DNA of 64,000 bases from Luteimonas yindakuii (GCF_004803715.2 NZ_CP039383.2:2170001-2234000); one strand, 5' to 3'. Positions 19,513-28,874 are shown, numbered from the stretch's first letter. Program-made: numbers and translations. Notes: generated by a model not told the origin, from the sequence alone.

Positions 19513-20820
19513 TCAGGCCTGCTGCGAGATCGCATCCTGGAAGCCGATCGCCTGCTCGGTGTGCTGGGCGCGCTCGGCGATCCAGTCGATCACCTGCTCT
19601 TCCATCACCCGGTTCTGCAGTCCCGACATCAGCTGGGGGTCGTTGCGGTACAACTCAATGACCTGCTCCGGTTCCTCGTAGGTGGAAGCGATCAGGCGCA
19701 GCGTCTCGTTCAGGCGCTTGGGGTCGAGTTGCAGCTTGTTGATGCGCGCGACCTCGCCGACCAGCAGGCCCATCAGCACGCGCTTGCGCGCCGCGTCCAT
19801 GTAGCTCTGGTGGGCATCGGCCGGCACGTCGCCGACGTTGCGGCCCTGGCGGCGCGCCTGTTCGACGGTCTGCGCAAGCATCGCGCGGGCCTCGTTCTCG
19901 ACCAGCTTCGGCGGCAGTTCCACCTCGGCCCATGTCGTGGTGAGCTGCTCGCCCACTTCACGGCGCAGCCGGTTCATCAGCGCGCCCTTGAGCTCGCGCT
20001 CGAGGTTGGCGCGGATTTCCTTGCGGAACGCTTCTTCCGTACCGGCCTTGACGCCGAAGCTCTTGATGAAAGCGGCGTCGACCTCGGGCAGCACCGGCTC
20101 GGACACGCGCTCCACGGTGAGGTGCACCTGTGCCTTCTGCCCTGCCAGCTGCGGCACGCGCCAGTCGGCGGGAAACTCGACTTCGACGGTCTTGTCTTCG
20201 CCTTCCGACATGCCTTCCAGCGCGGCGTCGAGCGCCGGCAGCATGCCACCGGCGCCGAGCACGGCGGTGCCGTCCTCGCTGCCTTCGGCCGGCATGCGCT
20301 CCTCACCCACCTGCGACCAGGTCTTGAGATCGACCGCGTCGCCCGCCTGCGCCGGACGCGTCACCACCGTCCAGCTGCGGCGCTGCAGGCGCAGGTTCTC
20401 GATCATCCGCTCGATGTCCTCGTCGGTGACCTCGGCGGTGTGGCGCACGACGTTGAGGCGCGACATGTCGAGGTCGCCGAAGTCCGGCACCACCTCGAAG
20501 GTCGCGACGTAGGCGAACTCGTCGCCACCCTCGAACTGCGGCTCGATGCGCGGCTGGCCGGCGATGCGCAGTTCGTTCTCGCGCACCGCCTGGTCGAAGC
20601 CCTCGCGCAGCAGGCGGTCGAGCACCTCGGCGCGGACCTGCGGGCCAAAGCGCTGTTCGATCACTTTCGCCGGCACCTTGCCCGGGCGGAAGCCCTTGAT
20701 GCGCGTGGTGCGCGCGATCTCGCGCAGGCGCCCACCGACGTTGCTTTCGAGGTTCTCTGCCGGGAGCCGGAAGGTCATCCGACGCTCGAGGTTGCCAACG
20801 GACTCGACCGAAACTTGCAT
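19513..20820 (-). CDS. tig: Trigger factor, ribosome-associated chaperone (435 aa)
   Basis: Trigger factor binds nascent chains at the ribosomal exit tunnel. The N-terminal ribosome-binding signature is [17 protein letters not shown] near residue 43. The PPIase domain (about 150-245) contains GDAVDLKTW and [21 protein letters not shown]. The C-terminal helical chaperone arms follow. The ATG at 20818-20820 begins [15 protein letters not shown] and has AGGAG upstream; the frame stays open beyond it but without family sequence. Length of 435 is typical. It heads the tig-clpP-clpX set. Confidence 0.97.
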   Translation of the reverse strand: MQVSVESVGNLERRMTFRLPAENLESNVGGRLREIARTTRIKGFRPGKVPAKVIEQRFGPQVRAEVLDRLLREGFDQAVRENELRIAGQPRIEPQFEGGDEFAYVATFEVVPDFGDLDMSRLNVVRHTAEVTDEDIERMIENLRLQRRSWTVVTRPAQAGDAVDLKTWSQVGEERMPAEGSEDGTAVLGAGGMLPALDAALEGMSEGEDKTVEVEFPADWRVPQLAGQKAQVHLTVERVSEPVLPEVDAAFIKSFGVKAGTEEAFRKEIRANLERELKGALMNRLRREVGEQLTTTWAEVELPPKLVENEARAMLAQTVEQARRQGRNVGDVPADAHQSYMDAARKRVLMGLLVGEVARINKLQLDPKRLNETLRLIASTYEEPEQVIELYRNDPQLMSGLQNRVMEEQVIDWIAERAQHTEQAIGFQDAISQQA

Positions 20821-21117
20821 ATCCACTCCTGGGGTCGCGGCTGTGCCGCGAGCGATTCTCAAAGACGGTTGTAGGTGGCGACCCGGGCGCTGGCGCATCC
20901 GCGGATGCGGCGCCGGAGAGGCAGAACGCGACATTTTGGCGGATTCCGGGGGTGACCGCCAGCAGCACACGCCGTCCGGCAAGCGTAATCGCGGTCGCCC
21001 GGTGTGCCTGGGCGTGCAGCCTGCCCGCGCCACCGCCTGGCAGACGCCATGTCGAGGGCGGCACACGTGCGCGGCCGTCCTGCCGGACGCGGGGCCGGAA
21101 GCCATTCCCCACGGGGC

Positions 21118-21202
21118 TGGTGCGGAAGGGGGGACTCGAACCCCCACGCCTCGCGGCGTCAGAACCTAAATCTGGTGCGTCTACCAATTCCGCCACTTCC
21201 GC
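21118..21202 (-). tRNA. tRNA-Leu (TAG)
   Basis: 85-base class II tRNA with encoded CCA. GCGGAAG pairs with CTTCCGC. The loop TTTAGGT gives anticodon TAG. It is the last member of the minus-strand tRNA cluster, upstream of tig. Confidence 0.96.
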
Positions 21203-21279
21203 GCGGCGTCATTCTAGCGCGGCCTGCGGCGCTGTCCGCCGCCCCGCGGACGCCGTCCGCGCTTTCCACCGATGCGTGA

Positions 21280-21308
21280 AAAGCAGAACGCCCGGCAAGC
21301 CGGGCGTC
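21280..21308 (-). terminator. Terminator-like hairpin between tRNA-Lys and tRNA-Leu
   Basis: On the minus strand ACGCCCGGC and GCCGGGCGT form a nine-pair stem with a TT loop, followed by TCTGCTTTT. It could partly separate tRNA-Leu from the four tRNAs upstream. Confidence 0.65.
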
Positions 21309-21318
21309 TGGGACTTCA

Positions 21319-21394
21319 TGGTGGGCCGTCAAGGATTCGAACCTTGGACCTACTGATTAAGAGTCAGCTGCTCTACCAACTGAGCTAACGGCCC
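21319..21394 (-). tRNA. tRNA-Lys (CTT)
   Basis: 76-base tRNA with encoded CCA on the complement. GGGCCGT pairs with ACGGCCC. The loop CTCTTAA gives anticodon CTT. Confidence 0.97.
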
Positions 21395-21467
21395 GTGAAG
21401 CGGGCGCGCAGTGTACAGGCACTGTGCGCGGTGGGCAATCATCGTGATGCACGATCGCCGCGAAAGA

Positions 21468-21545
21468 TGGGGTGGCTGAGGGGATTCGAACCCCCGACCA
21501 CTGGAATCACAATCCAGTACTCTAACCAACTGAGCTACAGCCACC
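21468..21545 (-). tRNA. tRNA-His (GTG)
   Basis: 78 bases including the extra 5' G that faces the C discriminator, a His-tRNA hallmark, and encoded CCA. The loop TTGTGAT gives anticodon GTG. Confidence 0.97.
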
Positions 21546-21614
21546 ATTGGAACGCGGTCCTTCCTGGACGCTGCACCCATGCGGGTGCGTGGTTCTCCTC
21601 GACCGCCACCGGGC

Positions 21615-21691
21615 TGGCGCGCCCGGCAGGACTCGAACCTGCAACCACCGGCTTAGAAGGCCGGTGCTCTATCCGGTTGAGCTACGGGCGC
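21615..21691 (-). tRNA. tRNA-Arg (TCT)
   Basis: 77-base tRNA with encoded CCA on the complement. GCGCCCG pairs with CGGGCGC. The loop CTTCTAA gives anticodon TCT, reading AGA/AGG, rare codons in such a GC-rich genome. Confidence 0.97.
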
Positions 21692-21724
21692 TCGGACCGA
21701 AACCGCACGTCGCGTATTGCCGGA

Positions 21725-21801
21725 TGGTCGGGGTAGAGGGATTCGAACCCCCGACATCCTGCTCCCAAAGCAGGCGCGCTACCAGACTGCGCTATACCCC
21801 G
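21725..21801 (-). tRNA. tRNA-Pro (TGG)
   Basis: 77-base tRNA with encoded CCA on the complement. CGGGGTA pairs with TACCCCG. The loop TTTGGGA gives anticodon TGG. It is the first gene of the minus-strand order Pro-Arg-His-Lys-Leu. Confidence 0.97.
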
Positions 21802-21984
21802 CCGACGTCGTACGGATTCGACCCATCACGCCTGCGGCGCGAGGGGCGGTCATTGTGGTTAGCGCGGGCGCCGGTGTCAATTCTCCATTGCGCTTTGCCT
21901 GCATGGCCACGCCGCCTCCACGGCAGGCTCAGGAAGAGGCCTGTTATCCTCGGCCCAGGCAATCAGACAGCACAGGGGACCACC

Positions 21985-22746
21985 ATGCGCAGCGCCAATC
22001 CCGCCCTGAAGGAGTCGACCTTCCTCGACCTCGGCAGCGGCACCGTCGTCTCCCGCGACGGCGACACGATGTCGATCAACGGCACGGTCAACAAGACCGC
22101 CTTCCTCCTGGTGCTGACCGTGCTCACCGCCGCCTTCGCCTGGAGCCAGGCGGTTGGTGCCGACGGCCAGCCGGCGCCGGGCTTCGGCATCTACGCCTGG
22201 GGCGGGGCCATCGGCGGTTTCGTCATCGCCATGGTCACCATCTTCAAGAAGACCTGGGCACCGGTGACCGCGCCGCTGTACGCACTGGTGGAAGGCTTCT
22301 TCCTCGGTGCGATCTCGGCGCTGTTCAACGCCTACTACGAAGGCATCGTGATGCAGGCGGTGCTGCTGACCTTCGGCACCCTGTTCGCGATGCTGTTCGC
22401 CTACCGCAGCGGGCTGGTCCGGGCCACCGAGAACTTCAAGCTCGGCGTGGTGGCCGCGACCGGCGGCATCGCGCTGGTGTACCTGGCCACCATCGTGCTG
22501 GGCTTCTTCGGCATCCAGATTCCGATGATCCACGAGTCGGGCATCGTCGGCATCGGCTTCAGCCTGTTCGTGGTGGTGATCGCGGCGCTGAACCTGGTGC
22601 TGGATTTCGACTTCATCGAAAGCGGCGCCGAGCAGGGTGCGCCGAAGTACATGGAGTGGTACGGTGCGTTCGGCCTGATGGTGACGCTGGTGTGGCTGTA
22701 CGTGGAGTTCCTGCGCCTGCTGGCGAAGCTGCAGGGTCGCGACTGA
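21985..22746 (+). CDS. BAX inhibitor-1/YccA-like family membrane protein (253 aa)
   Basis: This is a polytopic inner-membrane protein of the Bax1-I/DUF1112 type. About seven hydrophobic segments are visible, starting at KTAFLLVLTVLTAAFAWSQAV and ending at WYGAFGLMVTLVWLYVEFLRLL. The stretch APLYALVEGFFLGAISALFNA matches the pattern that defines this family (EG.FLG..S..F). Its biochemical role is not settled; relatives are linked to membrane protein turnover and ion leak. The ATG at 21985 has AGGGGA upstream and follows the tRNA cluster on the opposite strand. A strong hairpin terminator follows. Confidence 0.85.
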   Translation: MRSANPALKESTFLDLGSGTVVSRDGDTMSINGTVNKTAFLLVLTVLTAAFAWSQAVGADGQPAPGFGIYAWGGAIGGFVIAMVTIFKKTWAPVTAPLYALVEGFFLGAISALFNAYYEGIVMQAVLLTFGTLFAMLFAYRSGLVRATENFKLGVVAATGGIALVYLATIVLGFFGIQIPMIHESGIVGIGFSLFVVVIAALNLVLDFDFIESGAEQGAPKYMEWYGAFGLMVTLVWLYVEFLRLLAKLQGRD

Positions 22747-22767
22747 CCGCAAGCCGCGAATGCAACG

Positions 22768-22795
22768 AAAAAGGGCGCTTCGGCGCCCTTTTTCG
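22768..22795. terminator. Bidirectional terminator
   Basis: AAAAAGGGCGC, a TTCG loop and GCGCCCTTTTT form a perfect stem with A-run and T-run. It serves the plus-strand membrane protein gene and the converging antiporter gene. Confidence 0.93.
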
Positions 22796-22832
22796 TGTCC
22801 CCGAACCGGCGGCTGCGCCCGATCCGCGTGAC

Positions 22833-24197
22833 TCAGCGGGAAGACTGCCCTGCCCGCTCCGCCGACGCCGCCGTGCGCCGCGTCGGCCACAGGATGAAAG
22901 CCAGCGCCACCACGGCAAGGATCCAGCAGTAGTAAACGCTGCCGGCAAGCGCCAGCGGCGAGACCGCGGCCAGCGACGCCGCCAGCAGGATCTGCGCGCC
23001 GTAGGGAATCACGCCCTGGGCAACGCACGCGAAGATATCGAGCACGCTCGCCGAGCGGCGTGGGCTGATGCCATGCCGCTGGGCGATGTCGCGCGCGACG
23101 CTGCCGCTGACCAGGATCGCCACCGTGTTGTTGGCGGTGAACACATCCGCGGTCGCCGACAGCGCCGCGATGCTGAGCTCGCCGCTGCGCTTGCCGCGAT
23201 GGCCACGCGCGAAGCGGGCGATCAACCGCGCCAGCCACTCCAGCCCACCGCCCGCCTGCATCAGCGCGCCGAGGCCGCCAATGAGCAGCGACAGCAGCAG
23301 GATCTCGGTCATGCCCTCGAAGCCGATCCAGACATCGCCCGCCAGCTGCACCAGGTCATAGCCCTCGCCGAGCACGAGGCCGAAGCCGCCGGCCAGCGCC
23401 AGGCCGATGCCGAGCACCAGCAGCACGTCGAGTCCGCACAGCGCCAGCACCAGCACCAGCACGTACGGCAACGCCAGCCATGGCGAGGCACCCTCGATGG
23501 ACTCCACCGGTGCGGACTCGCCCAGCACCAGCAGCAGCGCGATCGTGGCCAGCGCCGCCGGCAGCGCGATCCTGAAGTTCTCGCGGAACTTGTCGCGCAT
23601 CTGCGCGCCCTGCGTGCGGGTGGAGGCGATGGTGGTGTCCGAGATCATCGACAGGTTGTCGCCGAACATCGCCCCGCCGATGACGGTGCCGATCACCAGC
23701 GTGCGGTCGAGGCCCGCGGCGTCGGCGACGCCGATCGCGATCGGCACCACCGCCGCGATCGTGCCCATCGAGGTGCCGATGGCCAGCGAAATGAACGACG
23801 CCAGCACGAACAATCCCGGCAGCAGCAGCGCCGCCGGCAACGCACCGATGCCGAGCGCCACCACCGCATCGACCGCCCCGATCGCGCTCGACACGTGGGC
23901 GAAGGCACCGGCGAGCAGGAAGATCAGGCACATCAGCACGATGTTGGGATCGCCCATGCCGCGCAGCAGGATCGCACCCGGGCGCTGCCCGCCACGCCAG
24001 GCAAGCCAGGCCGCCAGGGCAACGGCGGGCAGGATCGCTACCGGTGCGCGCAGCTGGTAGAAGCCCATCGCCTCGCCCTGCGCGGTGAAATACAGCCCGG
24101 CGCCGAAGAACAGCGCGAGGAACAGCAGCAGCGGGGTCAGCGCGAGCGCACTGGGCTGGACGGGCGCCTCGGGGGCGTCCTGCACGGTTGAGGTCAT
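22833..24197 (-). CDS. NhaC-family Na+/H+ antiporter (454 aa)
   Basis: This is a secondary transporter with roughly 11 or 12 membrane segments. The family-typical region SLAIGTSMGTIAAVVPIAIGV is visible, as is GGAMFGDNLSMISDTTIASTRTQG, whose polar residues D-N and D-T are the usual ion-binding signature of the NhaC/MleN group; only parts are quoted here. TADVFTANNTVAILVSG resembles the second conserved half. Some family members exchange malate/lactate or arginine/ornithine, so the Na+/H+ assignment is by family only. It is monocistronic between two convergent or distal terminators. Confidence 0.82.
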   Translation of the reverse strand: MTSTVQDAPEAPVQPSALALTPLLLFLALFFGAGLYFTAQGEAMGFYQLRAPVAILPAVALAAWLAWRGGQRPGAILLRGMGDPNIVLMCLIFLLAGAFAHVSSAIGAVDAVVALGIGALPAALLLPGLFVLASFISLAIGTSMGTIAAVVPIAIGVADAAGLDRTLVIGTVIGGAMFGDNLSMISDTTIASTRTQGAQMRDKFRENFRIALPAALATIALLLVLGESAPVESIEGASPWLALPYVLVLVLALCGLDVLLVLGIGLALAGGFGLVLGEGYDLVQLAGDVWIGFEGMTEILLLSLLIGGLGALMQAGGGLEWLARLIARFARGHRGKRSGELSIAALSATADVFTANNTVAILVSGSVARDIAQRHGISPRRSASVLDIFACVAQGVIPYGAQILLAASLAAVSPLALAGSVYYCWILAVVALAFILWPTRRTAASAERAGQSSR

Positions 24198-24286
24198 GAC
24201 GGGGGCTGCGGGGGCAATCCGCGATTCTGCGTCGCGGCCCCGGCCGCGTCACGCGTATGGCCGGGATGCTCGGATGCCGCAAACAG

Positions 24287-24314
24287 GACGCCCACCCGTT
24301 GCGGGGTGGGCGTC
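24287..24314 (-). terminator. Terminator of the isocitrate dehydrogenase gene
   Basis: GACGCCCACCC and GGGTGGGCGTC form an eleven-pair stem. On the minus strand it is followed by CTGTTTGC, a weak T-stretch. Confidence 0.7.
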
Positions 24315-24395
24315 GATCGTCGCTGCGGTGCGGGCCGCAGCGGTGGCTGAGCGGTGGCTGATGCGCGCGACGTAGCGCCGCGCTGCAGTGACGGC

Positions 24396-25403
24396 TCAGA
24401 GCCGCGCGGCGATCGCCCTGGCAAACGCCATGGTGTTGCCGCTGCCACCGAGGTCCGGGGTCAGCGAATCGCCGGCGGCGAGCGTGGCGACGATCGCCTC
24501 GCGCAGGCGCGTGGCCTCGTCCGGCTTGCCGAGGTGGTCGAGCATCTGTGCCGCGCCCAGCAGCAGCGCGCAGGGGTTGGCCTTGCCCTGGCCGGCGATG
24601 TCCGGTGCGGTGCCGTGCACGGCTTCGAAGATCGCAACGTCCTTGCCGATGTTGGCACCCGGGGCCAGGCCGAGGCCGCCGACCAGGCCGGCACACAGGT
24701 CGGAGATGATGTCGCCGAACAGGTTGGTGGTCACGATGATGTCGAACTGCTCGGGACGCATCACCAGCTGCATGCAGCAGTTGTCCACGATCATCTCGTT
24801 GGCCTCGATGTCGGGATACTCCGCCGCCACCTCGCGCGCCACCTTCAGGAACAGGCCCGAAGTGCTCTTGAGGATGTTGGCCTTGTGGACGATCGTGACC
24901 TTCCTGCGGCCGGTCCGGCGCGCCAGCTCGAACGCGTAGCGCACGATGCGGTCCGAGCCCTTGCGGGTGATGCGGGTGATCGACACCGCGGTCTCGCCGT
25001 CGGCCGACACTTCCTGGCCTTCGCTGATGTACGAGCCTTCGGTGTTCTCGCGGATGGTGATCAGGTCCACGCCGTCCGGGAAACGCGAGCGGGTGTTCGG
25101 GAACGAGGTCGCCGGGCGCACGTTGGCGTACAGGTCGAACTTCCGGCGCAGCTCCACGTTGATCGAGCTGAAGCCACCGCCGACCGGCGTGGCCAGCGGG
25201 CTCTTGAGCGCGATGCGGTTGCGCTGGATCGATTCGAGCGTCGTGGCGGGCAGCAGTTCGCCATGCTTTTCCAGCGCCACGAGGCCGGCGTCGGCGTCCT
25301 CGTAGCGCAGGCCGAGGTTCATCGCGTCGAGGACGTGGAGCGTGGCATCCATGATCTCCGGGCCGATACCGTCGCCGCGGATGACCGTGATCGTCTGGGT
25401 CAT
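24396..25403 (-). CDS. icd: NAD-type isocitrate dehydrogenase, short homodimeric type (335 aa)
   Basis: This is a beta-decarboxylating dehydrogenase of the isocitrate/isopropylmalate family and of about 335 residues, like the NAD-linked IDH of xanthomonads. Visible signatures are IRGDGIGPEIMDATL at the N-terminus, TIRENTEGSYISEGQEV with the substrate-phosphate Ser region, HKANILKSTSG with the catalytic Lys, NLFGDIISDLCAGLVGGLG and HGTAPDIAGQGKANPCALLL. The ATG at 25403 (MTQTITVIRGDG) is preferred because it matches the family start; one at 25418 is possible. Cofactor choice (NAD rather than NADP) is inferred from subgroup, not tested. Confidence 0.9.
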   Translation of the reverse strand: MTQTITVIRGDGIGPEIMDATLHVLDAMNLGLRYEDADAGLVALEKHGELLPATTLESIQRNRIALKSPLATPVGGGFSSINVELRRKFDLYANVRPATSFPNTRSRFPDGVDLITIRENTEGSYISEGQEVSADGETAVSITRITRKGSDRIVRYAFELARRTGRRKVTIVHKANILKSTSGLFLKVAREVAAEYPDIEANEMIVDNCCMQLVMRPEQFDIIVTTNLFGDIISDLCAGLVGGLGLAPGANIGKDVAIFEAVHGTAPDIAGQGKANPCALLLGAAQMLDHLGKPDEATRLREAIVATLAAGDSLTPDLGGSGNTMAFARAIAARL

Positions 25404-25579
25404 GTGGGGGATTTCCATGCAAGCGGGCGCCGCGCGGAGGCGGCGCCGGGGGCTGAAGTAAGCGCGCCATTATGCCATGCCGGACCGTACGGCCCGGCAG
25501 GCAGGTCATCGCGCGGGTGAATCGCAGCGCCGCGCCGGCGTGCGATCCCGGGACAATCGCGACCGCGAACCGGTCCCCG

Positions 25580-25975
25580 TCAGCCGTGGTCGTGCGCGGC
25601 CGGGGCCGCTGCGTCGCCCTGTTCCAGCTGGTCGAGGAAGTCCACCGCCCGACGCAGGTGCGGGATCACGATCGACCCGCCGACCACCAGCCCGACCGAG
25701 AATGTCTCGAACATCTCGTCGCGCGACACCCCTGCCTCGCGGCATTGCGCCACGTGATAGCTGATGCAGTCGTCGCAGCGCAGCACCAGCGAGGCCACCA
25801 GGCCCAGCAGTTCCTTGGTCTTCACGTCGAGCGCGCCGGCCTGGTAGGTCTGCGTGTCGAGCGCGAAGAAGCGCCGCACCACCTGGTTGGGCTCGGCGAG
25901 GATGCGCTCGTTCATGCGCTTGCGGAACGCGGTGAAGGCCGCGATGCGATCGCCTTCGTCGGCACCTGCGCTCAC
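25580..25975 (-). CDS. Carboxymuconolactone decarboxylase/AhpD-like protein (131 aa)
   Basis: This is a small helical protein of the AhpD/CMD superfamily. The redox-type motif RCDDCISYHVAQC (CxxCxxxH) near residue 70 is the active-site signature of AhpD-like proteins. EMFETFSVGLVVGGSIVIPH is the conserved following helix. The C-terminus is His- and Ala-rich (AAAPAAHDHG). The GTG at 25973-25975 overlaps the upstream glutaredoxin stop as GTGA, so the two are translationally coupled. A thiol-based antioxidant role fits with the glutaredoxin, but this is inference. Confidence 0.85.
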   Translation of the reverse strand: MSAGADEGDRIAAFTAFRKRMNERILAEPNQVVRRFFALDTQTYQAGALDVKTKELLGLVASLVLRCDDCISYHVAQCREAGVSRDEMFETFSVGLVVGGSIVIPHLRRAVDFLDQLEQGDAAAPAAHDHG

Positions 25976-26241
25976 GATGTCTCTCCGCCCAGCAGCGGCT
26001 CCAGCTTGCCGGCGCGGTGCAGCGCCATCATGTCGTCGTAGCCGCCGACGTGGGTCTGGCCGATGAAGATCTGCGGCACGCTGGTGCGGCGCGTGGTCTC
26101 GACCATGCGCTGGCGCGCATCCGGATCCAGGTCGATCCGGACCTCGGTCCACTCGAGCCCCTTGCTCTTGAGAAAGGTCTTCGCGGCAACGCAGTAGCCG
26201 CACATCGCGCTGGTATAGAGGGTGATCTCGGGCGAACTCAC
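25972..26241 (-). CDS. grxC: Glutaredoxin 3-like protein (89 aa)
   Basis: This is a dithiol-type glutaredoxin. ITLYTSAMCGYCVAAKTFL carries the active site CGYC. RTSVPQIFIGQTHVGGYDDM has the cis-Pro and the glutathione-binding GG-D motif. The length of 89 fits GrxC. I chose the GTG at 26239-26241 (VSSPEITLYTS) with GGAG seven bases upstream; the frame extends to 26337 but without family sequence. Its stop overlaps the AhpD-like gene. Confidence 0.92.
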   Translation of the reverse strand: MSSPEITLYTSAMCGYCVAAKTFLKSKGLEWTEVRIDLDPDARQRMVETTRRTSVPQIFIGQTHVGGYDDMMALHRAGKLEPLLGGETS

Positions 26242-26409
26242 ATCGGACTCCGGGAAACTTGCAGGCGCAAGGATGGTCACAGTGTGTGCGCGGGCACCGG
26301 GCTTTTCCAGCGCGCGTGCGCGCGGCCGACCGCGCATGGCCGGTTGTGATTAACCGCCGATTCACCCCCGCCGCGCACCCTCCTCCATGCCCCGGAAGCC
26401 CCGGTTACG

Positions 26410-28065
26410 ATGCCACGCATGCGCAATGTCCTGACTGCACTCCTCGTTGTCCTTGGCCTCGCCGCGTCGCACGGCGCCGCACAGGAGCGCTTGCCCGACA
26501 TCGGGTCGTCTGCCGGCACGGTGCTGAGCCCGTCGCGGCAGGCCGAATACGGGCAGATGCTGCTGGCACAGCTGCGCCACTACGACATGGTGCTGGAGGA
26601 TCCGCAGGTCAACGACTGGCTGCGCACCACCGGCGCGCGGCTGGCGTCGGCCAGTGACCAGCCGCAACAGCCGTTCACCTTCTTCGTGATGCGCGACCGC
26701 GGCGTCAACGCGTTCGCGACGCTGGGCGGGCATATCGGCCTCAACGTCGGCCTGGTGCTGGCGGCGCAGACGGAGGACGAGGTGGCGGCGGTGCTGGCCC
26801 ACGAGGTCGCCCATGTCACCCAGAACCACGTGCTGCGCGGCGTCGAGCGCGCACAGCGCGACAGCGTGCCGATCCTGCTGGCGATGCTGGGCGCGATCGC
26901 GGTCGCCGCGGGCTCGTCCAGCGATTCATCGGGCGAGGCCGCGATGGCCGCGCTGGCGGGTGCGCAGGGCTGGGCGATCCAGCGCCAGATCGACTACACC
27001 CGCTCCAACGAGTCCGAGGCCGACCGCCTCGGCATCCGCACCCTCGCCCGTGCCGGTTACGACCTCGAAGGCATGGCCAGCATGTTCGAGCGCATGCAGG
27101 CGATGTCACGCACCAACCAGGGTGGCGAACGCGAGCGCCTCCCCGACTACCTGCGCACCCACCCGGTCACCACCACGCGCATCAGCGAGGCACGCCAGCG
27201 CGCCGAGCAGATCGCGCGCGACTCCGGGGCCATCGTCGGCATCGCGACCACGCCGGAGGGCTCGCGCACCGACCGGATCATCGTCGGCAGCCCACTCGGC
27301 AACGTCGGCACCGGCACCCGGAATCCCCTGCTTCCCGCGGCGCTGCGCCTGCCTGCCGGCGCCGCGGCGCCGAGCGGTGGCGATCCGGTGGTGTTCGGCT
27401 GGACGCGCGAACGGATGCGCGTGCTCAGCGCGGAAACGCCCGCCGCCGCGATCCGCGAATACGAGGCCCTGCGCCGCAACGGCCTGCTGGGCGACGACCA
27501 GCGCTATGGCCTGGCCCTGGCCCGGTTGCTCAGTGGCGACTACGCGGTAGCAGCCACCCGGTTCGCCGAACTCCTCGAGGAATACCCCGGTGACCTGTGG
27601 CTGGGGGTCTCGCTGGCCGAGGCCGAAGTGCGGGCCGGCCGCGTGGCCGAAGGGGACCGCCGCTTCGAGGCGCTGCTCCAACGCATGCCCAACCATCGCG
27701 CCACGGTGCTGACCTACGCCGGCCTGCTGGCCGAACGCAACACGCCCGCGGCCGGACGCCGGGCACAGGAACTGCTGCGGCCACTGCTGCGCACCGCTGC
27801 CGACGACCCGACCTTCCAGCGCACCTTCGCCCGCGTCAGCGAGATCGCCGGCGACCCGGTCCGCGCCGGCGAAGCACACGCCGAAGCGGCGTTTCTCGGC
27901 GGCCGCGCCGAGCAGGCCCTGGTGCAGCTCAACACGCTGAAGAAGCGCGACGACCTCGACTACTACGCACGGGCGCGCATCGACGCACGCATCGCGGCGA
28001 TCACCCCCACCGTGCTGGAACTGCGCCGCCAGGGCGTGCGCGACGAGGATCTGCGCCGGCGCTGA
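26410..28065 (+). CDS. bepA: M48 family metalloprotease, BepA-like (551 aa)
   Basis: This is a periplasmic zinc protease of the BepA (YfgC) type, which takes part in LptD assembly and outer-membrane protein quality control. A signal peptide spans residues 1-24 (LTALLVVLGLAASHGAAQE). The zinc motif HEVAHVTQNH is near residue 137. The third ligand region is YTRSNESEADRLGIR. RLPDYLRTHPVTTTRISEA is the family-conserved stretch after it. The C-terminal half (about 330-551) is a TPR-like helical repeat region. It ends 71 bases before phoB, which has its own control sites. Confidence 0.9.
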   Translation: MPRMRNVLTALLVVLGLAASHGAAQERLPDIGSSAGTVLSPSRQAEYGQMLLAQLRHYDMVLEDPQVNDWLRTTGARLASASDQPQQPFTFFVMRDRGVNAFATLGGHIGLNVGLVLAAQTEDEVAAVLAHEVAHVTQNHVLRGVERAQRDSVPILLAMLGAIAVAAGSSSDSSGEAAMAALAGAQGWAIQRQIDYTRSNESEADRLGIRTLARAGYDLEGMASMFERMQAMSRTNQGGERERLPDYLRTHPVTTTRISEARQRAEQIARDSGAIVGIATTPEGSRTDRIIVGSPLGNVGTGTRNPLLPAALRLPAGAAAPSGGDPVVFGWTRERMRVLSAETPAAAIREYEALRRNGLLGDDQRYGLALARLLSGDYAVAATRFAELLEEYPGDLWLGVSLAEAEVRAGRVAEGDRRFEALLQRMPNHRATVLTYAGLLAERNTPAAGRRAQELLRPLLRTAADDPTFQRTFARVSEIAGDPVRAGEAHAEAAFLGGRAEQALVQLNTLKKRDDLDYYARARIDARIAAITPTVLELRRQGVRDEDLRRR

Positions 28066-28077
28066 GCCCAGCAAGGG

Positions 28078-28110
28078 TGTCACGCCAATGTCATGAATCT
28101 GTCGTCTAAT
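28078..28110 (+). promoter_or_regulatory. Pho box upstream of phoB
   Basis: Three heptamer-like repeats, TGTCACG (28078), TGTCATG (28089) and TGTCGTC (28100), occur at exact 11-base spacing. The part ATGTCATGAATCTGTCGTC closely matches the PhoB consensus CTGTCAT-AAAT-CTGTCAC type. A GTAAAT -10 candidate lies at 28114-28119. The phoB GTG start is at 28137. This predicts autoregulation. Confidence 0.82.
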
Positions 28111-28136
28111 GCGGTAAATCCGGCGGGAACCCCACC

Positions 28137-28826
28137 GTGCAGAAACGCATCCTGATCGTTGACGACGAACCGGCCATCCGCGAGATGGTGGCCTTCGCAT
28201 TGCGCAAGGGCGAGTTCGAACCGGCCCATGCCGGCGATGCGCGCGAGGCGCAGAGCGCCATCGCCGACCGCGTGCCCGACCTGATCCTGCTCGACTGGAT
28301 GCTGCCGGGCACCAGCGGGCTGGAGCTCGCACGGCGCTGGCGGCGCGAGGAGCTCACCCGCGAGGTGCCGATCATCATGCTCACCGCCCGTGGCGAGGAG
28401 AACGATCGTGTCGGCGGGCTGGAAGCCGGCGTCGACGATTACGTGGTGAAGCCTTTTTCGGCGCGCGAACTGCTGGCACGCATCCGCGCGGTGATGCGCC
28501 GCTCGCGCGACGACGACGAGGACGGCAGCGTGCAGATCGGCGCGCTGCGCATAGACGGCGCCGCCCACCGCGTGTTCGCCGGCGACACGCCGGTCACCAT
28601 CGGCCCCACCGAATACCGGCTGCTGCACTTCTTCATGACCCATGCCGAGCGCGTCTACTCGCGTGCGCAGCTGCTCGACCATGTCTGGGGCGGCAGCGTG
28701 TACGTGGAAGAGCGCACCGTCGACGTGCATATCCGCCGCCTGCGCAAGACCCTGGAGCCATTCCAGCTCGATGGCATGGTGCAGACCGTGCGCGGCGCCG
28801 GCTACCGCTTCTCGGCATCGATGTGA
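28137..28826 (+). CDS. phoB: Phosphate regulon response regulator PhoB (229 aa)
   Basis: PhoB activates phosphate-starvation genes. The receiver domain has RILIVDDEPAIREM, the phosphoacceptor Asp at about residue 53 (LILLDWMLPG), and the conserved Lys in DDYVVKPFSARELL. The C-terminal winged helix (about 135-229) includes GPTEYRLLHFFMTHAERVYS and VYVEERTVDVHIRRLRKTLE, as in OmpR/PhoB proteins. The start is a GTG. It is followed by phoR and preceded by a Pho box, so it is likely autoregulated. Confidence 0.97.
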   Translation: MQKRILIVDDEPAIREMVAFALRKGEFEPAHAGDAREAQSAIADRVPDLILLDWMLPGTSGLELARRWRREELTREVPIIMLTARGEENDRVGGLEAGVDDYVVKPFSARELLARIRAVMRRSRDDDEDGSVQIGALRIDGAAHRVFAGDTPVTIGPTEYRLLHFFMTHAERVYSRAQLLDHVWGGSVYVEERTVDVHIRRLRKTLEPFQLDGMVQTVRGAGYRFSASM

Positions 28827-28874
28827 CTGCGACGATGGCCGCCGTCCACCCCTGCCCGCCTGCGCACTGAGCGC

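Noticed and set aside
21118..21801. Five-tRNA cluster as an integration site of a mobile element
   Set aside because: No integrase, direct repeat of a tRNA 3' end or foreign composition is visible nearby.
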